This document shows positions 47,212-56,593 of a DNA stretch of 64,000 nt, one piece after another; position 1 is the first letter of the stretch, and the number at the start of each line of letters is the position of its first letter. This stretch comes from Sabellastarte sp. h YS-2021 (Eukaryota > Annelida > Polychaeta > Sabellida > Sabellidae). Position numbers and translations under genes: made by a program. Where the stretch lies: positions 80,665,451-80,729,450 of the forward strand of contig OZ024932.1 in assembly GCA_964017235.1 (NCBI GenBank), given 5' to 3'. A model generated the notes under the pieces. That model had not been told where the DNA came from and did no database searches. It saw only the letters and a list, made by a program, of their open reading frames with translations.

Positions 47212-48456
47212 AATTATGATTTATATCACTTTCTAATAACATGGCATTATTATGACTTATTTTTTCATTATAATGATAAATAGTTTTTTCTGTTTCATTG
47301 CACTGTCTGGGCCGGATACCTGTGAAATTGTATAGCGAATCATACACACTACGTCAAATAATGTTTTCAAAAGCAAGGATTTTTATTTTAAAATGTTTCA
47401 CGGATAAATTGTTTGAAACTGTACAGTGATACTTTTACCTCAAGTGTTTATGTATATTTGCTATTTTGGTGCAATGTAAGTATGAATTTGACCTTTTTGA
47501 CACATTAATTTAGTTTAGTTCACTAGACTATATGTGATAACTGCGTGAAATATTCAAGGAATACATGAATTTTCAGGGAATGGTTTGTTACGCATGGTGA
47601 CTGTAACATACCATATACAAACTAGCATTTCCCAACAATAAGGCTTATCATATTTTTCAAGTGTGACATTTTTCATCAAAAAAGCTGAAATTGCATAGTA
47701 GTGAACTTATCACTCTGTGTAAACCCAGCTCTATAAGTGATAATCAAGACTTCCATGAATACATTTCACATGTCACAGATTATTCCTATAATAAACTTTG
47801 ATTTTGTAGAGTTGCAAATTTGTATGTACCTTGATCTTACCCAAGTTCTGATGAAAAATTATCAAACTCTTTCTCTCTAATTTCCTCGTTTCTGTCACAC
47901 TATTGTGGCTTTATATTGCATTACTTTACTTTTATTAAAAGAATTCTAAGTGTTCGTCCATACATTTTAGTAAAAAAATGGTTACGTGACAATATTTTCA
48001 CAAAACTTGTGAAAATTTTTTAATCCAGTTCTTTGTAATCAAATAGCTTAACTAGCTTAAATATTCCAAGCCATAAGCACATTCATTTGTTGCATTGAAC
48101 TGGTTTTGAAGTATCCGACTTTCCTGTGTCCAGTTTTGTTGGTTGTAATTACATGGATCATTTTGTACTGAGTTGACCTCGGACGGTAGAAGTCACTAAG
48201 GGGTGAAACTGATTCTATTAATTGTTCTTTATTATTCACCAAATAATATTAATGAGCTCAGTAGGGTGATTTTGATCAATTTACCTGATAAAGTATATAC
48301 GTCTTTTGTTTTCAGTTAACTCCTTTTTTTGTGGTAAGTGCTGTTTGATGTCATGAGTAAACCTGAGAACAAAGGTAAGCTTCCCGTAAAATTTTCCTAC
48401 ATATATTCTGTCTTTCACTTATGTCAGAGTATATTAATAGAAAAACATTGCTAAGG
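47212..48456. other. Upstream region of gene B, non-coding
   Basis: AT-rich DNA. The only notable item is a short exon-like block at about 48,316-48,374 described as a possible alternative first exon of gene B. Confidence 0.45.
48316..48374 (+). other. Possible alternative first exon of gene B
   Basis: An acceptor-like TTTTGTTTTCAG ends at 48,315. An ATG at 48,353 opens MSKPENK plus one base, followed by the donor GTAAGC at 48,375. It leaves phase 1, so it could splice to gene B exon 2 in frame and give a more hydrophilic leader. Chance is possible; transcript data are needed. Confidence 0.3.
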
Positions 48457-48464
48457 TATATAAA
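48457..48464 (+). promoter_or_regulatory. TATA box of gene B
   Basis: TATATAAA lies 55 bp before the gene B start codon, giving a predicted 5'UTR of about 25 nt. The start context is AATATGG with A at -3 and G at +4. Confidence 0.75.
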
Positions 48465-48511
48465 CCCTGTGGGTTCAGTTGGACACAGTATTCACACACA
48501 AAGTGTCAAAT

Positions 48512-50993
48512 ATGGAGGGAATCCGTAAGTTATCAGAGCTTCCTCTTATATTTTTACTGTTTACCCAGTGAAGTTTGATAAACCTTGAAGTTAGCGACCT
48601 GTCTTAAAACTATCAAGTACAAGTTATATCTTTATTTGGAAGAAATTAAACAAGTGCATACAACAGTAATGTATCATTGTAAAGAAGTCTTAATGTTGTC
48701 AAAAAAACATGTATCTTACCAAACTTCAAAGGTGGGTGACAAACTTTACTGAGCAGTATTATTTACATCGTATCTCTAAGTATAGTTCATGTTCATAATT
48801 ATTTATGAACCTGTTTAGATATGTTATTATCAATGGTGGCAACAAAGTAAACAGTCTCTTGAATATCCAAGGAGTTTAAATTAATTTTGGTTTTTATTCC
48901 CATTCCTGGGATTATTTAATTCCAACTTCAGGTGTAATGATATGCATGACTTGGCTCCTGGGAACATTTGGAGACTGCAAGCCGTCGCCACATGACGATA
49001 ACCTGATTAGCTTTGATTACAAAGAGCCAGTTATTGGTGAGAGATTGAAGAGAGACCTTTCTCCTGAATCAGCGACCATGATTGATCAGGTTTTGATTCC
49101 AATAGAGAATATATATACAGAATACGTAAGTACAGTTCAAACTGAATGGTTGATTATTTCTTATTTTCTCAAGAGTACCAGTTCTGTCATTTCATGTATT
49201 GTATGTCAAAGTCAAAGTTGGGGTTTTACGTCCCGTTCAACAGCCAGGGTGATATTGGGACAGGTCCTCAGAATTGACACTTGTGGGACTCGAACCCACA
49301 GAGGTGACAGCCTATGATTAGATGCCAAACTTGCTAACCACTAGGCCACTGAGGACCTCTCATGTATTGTATGATTTAATGCAATACATCAACGCTAACT
49401 AATGAAATGTAAACAGAAAAAAAGTAACAATAACTGAGAAACTAATAATAAAAAACCCTCCTGAAATAGAATCCTCACTGGAAATTTTATCTTTTAAACT
49501 GATCAATTATTTATGTTCAACAATCACAAATAAAATTTGTTTTCCCATAATGCACCCTTAAAGATAATTAAGACTCCTACATAAATATATTAATTTATTT
49601 GAATACAAGACTTTCGAATAAAAAGTTATCTCACTTTTAAAAAAAAATCGTATATATACATATTATCGACCATTCTCTTGAATTTTATTATTGTTTTTGT
49701 AACTATTTTAGATATATATATTTTTTAAATTGTATAATTCAGTGGACACAAAACTGCTTATTCATATTTCTATTTTGAAGATTTTGAATGTGTCGTTCTG
49801 TAAAATACAAAACTTATTATTTTTCATGGTATTTTAGAGAAAGGCAATAATGTCTAATTCTTTAAATTGTACTATTTGTTGTTCATATTGCTATTTTTAC
49901 ACGTGTTTACACGTAATTCCTTTGATTAGGTTTGTTTTGGGGTTGCTATTTATTAGATTTTTTTGTATATATGTGAAAGTTTAACATAAGACCTGCTGTT
50001 CTGATTTCTCTTGTCATTATGTATGACTGTAACATAGAAGGGTAAATACATTTCATACATTTATGTCCAAACTTGAATACCGTAAGATCATATTATTTTT
50101 CTAATTTAAATATAGATGTTGGTGAAAATTATATGGAGCAGTTTATTGAAAATTTGTGTCACTCAGATTTCAAAACAATGGCTTCACTTATTTATGTTGG
50201 AATGCAAGAAATAGTTTGACTTTTTCAAAAACAGTTGATGAAAAGTTATATTTCCAACACTTGTTTAACGTACATAGTGACTAACAGGATTGGGTATAAT
50301 TATACGTTTGCATATTATTATATTGTGCTTATCACTGACATTATATTTGCCACTTAAATAAATATATAATATTTCAGTGTAACAATGTACAGAGTGCACT
50401 GTCTGGTGTGGATGATGTGGACGATGCTCAGAAGAGATGCAAACTATTTGCTCTAAAACACTGGCAAGGACCGGGAGTACTTTGTCAGGTGATAAACCAC
50501 TCAGATATTTTTGTCTTACATTTAAGTTTTTCAATCAAAACAAATTATTTATCAGTAGATCTGCAAATGAGATCACTGTTTTCCACAGTTCTGACCGACT
50601 GGTGAATGAATTTGATATGTTACCAGTAGGCTCTCACTCCTGTGCTTATGGGCTTGAATCCAGATTCTGACAAAATGTAAGATTCTCTAGGTGCCTCTCC
50701 AGGTATAACCTTGACGGGTGAAATTGACGTAAAACCCTAAGTTTGATTAAGTTCTGTGAGCTCTTTCTGCTAACATTTATCATATCAATTTATAACAAAG
50801 TTATCATATAGTAATGAGTGGATTTATCATAACATTCAAATACTTAATAATACAATGATTTTAAGACTGTGCACTTAACAGGATACAAGACATAATACAA
50901 TCACACTGATGTGAGTACTTCGATTCAATTACTTCTGATCAAGCAGAAAACTAGCTGGTATAGATGACATTAGTTGGAAAAGTTTTTTTTTTA

Positions 50994-51034
<41 letters not shown>

Positions 51035-54000
51035 ACCCCATATTATACCTTTACCGACTGATTCAATATTCTTACAGGTCAAAAATTATTATTTGATAAA
51101 TAATAGCATTTTACTAACCTAATGTAAATATTTCAGTATAAGAACCAATTTGTCAAATTTGTAACAGTAATCTGGCTGAAGATGAGTTCCATTCTTTTTC
51201 TGCAGCGTGTATAGCGATCTTCGACATATTGTGTAAAGTTACATTAATGCAATACAGATTACGACAAATTAAGCAAAACTGGGACATTTCAAGTGCTGTG
51301 TACACATACCCAGTGTCTATTGGAACATACATAAAGCATACGGAAAATGTATACTACCGCCAAGACACATCACATAAAACAAATCCCATTTAAAATCTGG
51401 ATACAGGTTTGGTTCCAGATCATTCGTAAAAATAAATCAACTTTATGTTATACCAAGAGCCATCTGCTGTAACAATATGATGTCAATCTGTACGGTAGTA
51501 TTGTCATAATGTTGCTTACAAACAGAATCCAATCATCACATTACCCCAATGATAGAGATTAAAAGGACTTTGGAAGACAACCGGAGTTATTGTACACTCA
51601 AAACTGATCATTTGAGCAAGAGTCACAATTTTAAATTTAAGAATAGCATATATAGAAGAGAAAAGGAAGTCTCTTCACAAACACAGTGTCACAGGACAGA
51701 AATAATGTCATTGCTATCAGTGACCAATAAGCCGTAGAGGTCAGTTGTTAATATCTTTGTATTGTTAAAATGCAGATGAATCTTATGTGACACTTGTTAT
51801 AGTAAAATAAGTATAAATAAACATTTACATCTCGTAATTTGTAAACAATTTAAATTGCTTGCAAATTACACAAGCTATACATTTCATTATTATATTTACT
51901 TTAGATAGAGTAAGAAATCTAAAATTCGCCACATATCTGAAAGTCGCCACATGTGAAAATACTAATAAAATAAATGAATTGTGGTGAGATTTGTTTACTG
52001 TATAGTAAATTAAGGCTTTTGGAACTAAAAAATACCAATTTTTAGACAAAATCATCATTTTCTTCATAAAATTAACTAAGGTTTTAGAGGTGGCGAATTT
52101 TAGATTCCTGGCGAATTTTAGATTTCTTACGCTACGCAACCCCAAACAGAAGTAAAATAAACGGCTTCAAAAATATCTGAAGATCCCTCCCTTGTTAAAA
52201 GGCACTTGGCAGAAATTGAAATAGCTTCTGCTTTTTTATTTTGATACCTTTGAACACATAACTTGTGTAGGATGACCTTATAATAATTTGGGGTTTCGGT
52301 AGATTTGAAAGGTGATCAAATAAATGACTTTACAAATGTTTAAGCAATATGTTGGCAATCAAATGTAAATCCTCCACGTTGAAGATATAAGGTAAACAAA
52401 ATAGTTGTGATAAAATATGTGAAGGTAAAGGGTGGGGCCAAATTAAATTACAACTAAAGGTCTTTGTAATAGGTTTTATTTGTTATATCGATACACGTCA
52501 TAAATCATAAACTACATAGAATTGGAAAGTACACAATAAATGCAAACTTGAATTCATCATATATAAGATTACAAAAAAAAAACAAGATATCCTAAGCTGA
52601 ATGGTTGTGTGATTAGGGCACATATTAAGTCTGAAAAATATTTATTTAAAAAATCTTTAAAAAAATATGGATTTTATGGTTAAGTTATGCTACTTTACTC
52701 AGCCAAGCTTCAACCTGTTTTAACCTAAAGCCAGTCACTGTATTATTGTATTGAAGGCCTCACAGGAGCAGTTGTACCTCCACCTACAACTCTACCACAA
52801 AGTGTTAAGGAAGCTGATAGAGGTTCTGCCTGTGTTGACTGAGGCTGAATCTTGCACTATTCACTACCTGTCTGCCTTAAGGTCTCATCCTAGGGACCAG
52901 TTTGTGACCACATGGAGGCCTGAGAAGATTCTTTACTGCAGCGTTACCTATCCTATACGACGTGTACATATGCTGGAGAACCTCATGAATACAATAAAGG
53001 TAGGTAATTCTTGCCAAATTCAAGTGTCCATGGTCTCCAATGTAATTCCAACATGGTTGAAATGGGAAGATGAGATCAGAGGTACAAACTGTCAAAATAT
53101 ATCACTGTTGTGGATGAACTGGAGCATCTTATCAGGAAATTGCCTTTATGTTTTCTATCATAGTTGAATGAAATCTCCAGGTTTGATTATTGGCCCTAAT
53201 TGGGAAAGTTTGGAGTGGCTCACTAGTGTCTGATGTGTTATCAGGCAGAATTCTGCCTGACTAGTGTACTAATCTGCAATGCTTTCTGATATAACCTATA
53301 TACAACTGGTTGAAAGTAACGTTAACCTAAATCACCCTCCGGGTGGTCCTAGAATTAAGAAATAAAACAACAAGTGGGTTTAAAATTTCTATTTTGAATC
53401 TTTTGACATATTTAAAGTTCACCTTAAAGTTTCAACCGAACAGAAAGCAAAGGTCAAAGTAATTTGAAAACCAATATCAAGCAATTCGCTGTGACCTTGA
53501 AAAAGATGAAGGTCAAAGGGATGTAATAATAAGCGCGGGGCCCTGTGACCTGTGAGCCCAGCCAATGTCAAAAAGAACATGATTCAATTAAATTACTTGA
53601 CGTTATATAAAATGGAGGAAGGTTATGTTATATACAAGTAGACCAAAACTTAAAGGAGTTTAAATTAGGTACAGAAAGTAGTCTGTACATAACGTCTCTA
53701 ATTTGTTTTTAGGAATTAATGTGGTTGAGGTAAGCCTCTATGTGACTAATCAATGCCCAATCAAATTATACGATACAAACCCAATGATGATCAGTACTAA
53801 ATTTCTCTGTAACTGGTACCCAAATACCGGCCTGAAAAATCAAATAAATGTGATAATCACAAAAAACTAAGATTTTGATTATCACATATAGACAGCCTGA
53901 TGTTTCCATAACATTTTATAATTCTATTTTCAGCCCGATGTTGTTTCGGCTGAAGCAGAGCTAGTGATGGACCTCCCGACCACTCGACTCTACAGATCTG

Positions 54001-54101
54001 CAGCAAGGAAATATACATTGAGCTTTTTCTACTTCTTGGTTCAACAACTAAAACAGACTAAAACTCTCCTCATAGAATCTCACAGAGACGGATCCCCATA
54101 A
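48512..54101 (+). CDS. Gene B: secreted helical-cytokine-like protein, 5 exons, 242 aa
   Basis: Exons: 48,512-48,524; 48,932-49,125; 50,378-50,488; 52,757-52,999; 53,934-54,101. All introns are GT-AG, phases 1, 0, 0, 0, as in gene A. Exon 1 codes MEGI plus one base; joined to exon 2 it gives MEGIRVMICMTWLLGTFGDC, a short hydrophobic leader. ERLKR-D is a furin-type site at the place of RPKR-D in gene A. Exon 3 is 37 codons as in A and keeps its three cysteines (CKLFALKHWQGPGVLCQ); 17 of 37 residues are identical. Exon 4 starts ASQEQLYLHLQLYHKVL and has TTWRPEKILYC. Exon 5 ends in a helix with FFYFLVQQLKQTKTLL. The exon 4 acceptor could slip 9 nt, with GEN A homology favouring 52,757. It lacks gene A's extra cysteines in exons 4 and 5. 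A cytokine role is inference from gene plan and fold features. Confidence 0.8.
49206..49359 (-). mobile_element. tRNA-derived SINE, recent, in gene B intron 2
   Basis: On the minus strand GGTCCTCAGTGGCCTAGTGG holds an A box (TGGCCTAGTGG) and TGTGGGTTCGAGTCCCACA holds a near-perfect B box. The body ends in GACGTAAAACCCC. An exact 14-bp target duplication, TCATGTATTGTATG, is at 49,192-49,205 and 49,360-49,373, so the insertion is recent. Confidence 0.92.
50590..50745 (+). mobile_element. SINE fragment in gene B intron 3
   Basis: B-box-like GGGCTTGAATCC is followed by a body with AGGTATAACCTTGACGGG and TTGACGTAAAACCC, the latter shared with the SINE at 49,206. The 5' part is too degraded to place an A box. 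Confidence 0.5.
50994..51034. repeat. (TA)n microsatellite in gene B intron 3
   Basis: About twenty TA units with one G interruption. Confidence 0.92.
51908..52132. mobile_element. Small MITE, 225 bp, TA target site
   Basis: The first about 43 bp (starting GAGTAAGAAATCTAAAATTC) is matched in inverted form by the last 43 bp with about six differences. Each TIR contains the word AAATTCGCCA or AAGTCGCCA twice. TA flanks both ends (51,906-51,907 and 52,133-52,134), which fits the Tc1/mariner group. It lies in gene B intron 3. Confidence 0.82.
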
Positions 54102-54990
54102 GTCAGATGCTGTACTGCAATTTGACTTTGCCGATGACTCCTGCCATGGTTTACGGACTTTTCTTCTTGAAGACATGAAATTAACTTCGAAGAACATATT
54201 TTGGCTATTGAAGAAATCTATCAGTGGTGATAATTATAATTATGATAGACTTGAATTTTAACCGTTCCAATGTCAATCTAGATTATTGCACAAAAAATAA
54301 TCTCCAGCCATTTTATATTTTCAGTATCTTATTAAAGAGTTAACTAATTTTATTAAAGGGTATTTATATATTTATTTTACTATTTTTGTATATAAGTAAA
54401 AGGTACAAGTAGTTTTTGTATATTTCAATTTTCTTCTCAGGTATTAAAACTGAATATCAGTCATGACTTCACTTGTTATTCTGTTAAATTGCTACTTTTG
54501 TAGTCTTTTGTTTGTTGTTGTTAACAAAATGGTTAATTGTTCCTTTGTTATTTATACATGCTTATTCATCTAGTATATATACGTTATTAACTTTTACTTG
54601 ATTTAATTTTGTTAAAAGTACTGTGTTGTGAGTGTGGTTATTACTTGTTAATGTTTAATGTGTTAAAAAGATTCAAGCAAGGTTATTGATTGCCCCCCCC
54701 CCCCTCCCCCCCAAAAAAAAAATAAAAAAATTATGGATGTTAATGTATACAAATGAAAGATTATAATTGTACAATCTACGTTTAAATTATTTTTATCCGT
54801 CTTATTTTTTTTTATTTTTTTATTGCATTATACATTATGTTTTCCTCATGCTCTATATATTAAATTTATTATACAATAATAAACTTACTAACAAAGGTTC
54901 TTTCACTTTTTCTCTTTGTTTCAAATGTAAACTTATGACCTGTCGCTCCTGATAAATGACAATAAAGGAGAGATATGACAAGCTGTATCA
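54102..54990 (+). other. Presumed 3'UTR of gene B with AU-rich elements
   Basis: The stretch is AT-rich with repeated ATTTA words near 54,360-54,385 and the AU-rich nonamer TTATTTATA at 54,548-54,556. A C-run with A-run lies at about 54,694-54,730. AATAAA occurs at 54,961-54,966, giving a 3'UTR of about 880 nt if used. Gene A has the same class of elements. Confidence 0.5.
54961..54966 (+). terminator. Candidate poly(A) signal of gene B
   Basis: AATAAA about 860 bp after the stop codon. An earlier AATAAA-like site (ATAATAAAC near 54,880) could be used instead. Confidence 0.5.
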
Positions 54991-56408
54991 ACATGTATTT
55001 ACTTAAGTTCTGTTAACGTATATATTTCACTCAGACCACAGTGACCTGGTTGTTATCATGGTTGACAAATGATCAACTAGCCTGTGTGTGCTCGTGGGTT
55101 CCACGCCAGTTTGTTACCACAACAAGTGGTAATAAGTGGAAATATCTGTACACATGTGGAAAATACTACAGATCTGTCCGAATTTGACTATAGCTAATGA
55201 AATGACAATATCTAATTCACAGGGACAAAACGTTAGGCAAACATTCACTTGATTCTCTTCTCTTTGGCGGATGGTTCAATTTCATCCCATGGCTACGTTG
55301 GCAATACACTGTGATGAAACAGTGGTATCTAGTCTGGCAAATACTCACTTGCTTCTCAACTCTCTGGTGACTAGTTTTGGAGATAATACCTAGAAACATC
55401 AATGTGGTTTTTTACTGTCACAAAGTACGTAAAATAGGAAAACTTCCTGAATGACATTTTCAGGAAAAATAGATCACGAATGAAAATGACAATATTATAG
55501 GAGTGTGTAGCAAGAGTGTTGTATATTTTAATCTTCACCAATGATTCTGTATATGGCCAATGAGGGATGTATTACTTTGGTTATCTACCACTGTGCAGGA
55601 TTTATGACTTAAATAAATCCACATTTAATGAGATAATATGAAGTCCGTGACATATACACTAGCTCCAATGAATATAAAAACTTCAATCTTTAACTTGCAA
55701 TTTCTCACCCATTTCTGTATGGACGTTTATGCAATAAATACGAAGAGAAAAACTGTAAAAATACTTTTATAATGATGTATATAACACATTTTTAGGTTAC
55801 ATAGTTTCCGAATATTGACTGAAAATCAGTACTTGTTCACACTCACTATCCATGGTAAGGTGGCGCCGCTATAGTGGACATAGACGGCGCCCAGTGGATA
55901 AATAAATGCCTAAATTTAAATTATTATTAACCCAATGTCACATGAAAATGCTGTTTCTCCATCTGCAAATATTGAAAACCATTTATACAATTAACTGTAA
56001 TTTTCAATAAAATTTATAATATATGTGTTTAGACATAGAATTGTAAGTCTCAGATCACTATACATAGATTTCTAAACTAAGACACCACCAATGTACATCA
56101 GTACATAATCAAACAGAAGAAATTTTTATCTTTGGAGGGAACATATTGGTAATTTAGCGATATATTTTGCAGTGAATTTCAAAAGCCTCACATTTTTCCA
56201 AATATAGACTTATATTCAGTCATGGAATTCCTTGAATTACTGTCAATACAATATCTGTTAACATCATATACCTTTTAATTTCTGTCAGTAAATATAAATT
56301 TTCCAAATAAAATATTAAAAGCTTTGGAATATTACATGAGAAGTTGTTTTAAAATGGTTGTGGATTCCTGAGCCGAAGATAAAAAGAGAGGATAGTTTCA
56401 GTGTCTTT
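54991..56408. other. Non-coding DNA right of gene B
   Basis: No host exon is recognised. A roughly 35-bp block (GGCAAACATTCACTTG / GGCAAATACTCACTTG) occurs twice about 104 bp apart near 55,232 and 55,336. A small GC-rich patch with GGCGCC words sits at about 55,860-55,895. Confidence 0.45.
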
Positions 56409-56593
56409 TCGGGCTGGCATCAAGGTGCCAGCAGGTTCAGCCCTGGGGGGGTCCCATTTTCGAACGATTGGGAATTAGTATTGATCATCAATTGGTTTGT
56501 AAGTTTGAATCTCTTTGGTGGTTGATTGGTCACCTTGCAGCAGACCTTGGGTTTCTGCCATTTGAATTTTGGAGGTGAACGGGTTGACATTGA
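56409..56593 (+). repeat. Split direct repeat A1 of the Ngaro-like fossil
   Basis: Begins TCGGGCTGGCATCAAGGTGC and matches 62,270-62,454 with about a dozen differences. Confidence 0.9.

Larger units (their letters stand above)
46135..47290. repeat. Minisatellite, about 42-bp unit, split by two retroposons
   Basis: The unit reads roughly CTCGTTATAATGACATAGCA followed by CATCTTGTTATTACAACAAA. Arrays lie at about 46,150-46,285, 46,830-46,960 and, more diverged, 47,200-47,290. The first gap is filled by an L2 fragment (46,286-46,829), the second by a SINE (46,961-47,200). Joining the flanks gives a continuous array, so the array is older than both insertions. Confidence 0.85.

Noticed and set aside
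46135-47290. CRISPR-like array or replication origin
   Set aside because: Direct repeats have no unique spacers of constant length and the genome is eukaryotic; it is a minisatellite split by insertions.
49206-49359. A tRNA gene on the minus strand
   Set aside because: Pol III boxes are good, but the body is too long, the ends do not form an acceptor stem, and a 14-bp target duplication shows a SINE.
26476-54101. IL-17-type or cystine-knot growth factor for genes A and B
   Set aside because: Cysteines are too few and wrongly spaced for a cystine knot, and the predicted content is helical rather than beta-rich.
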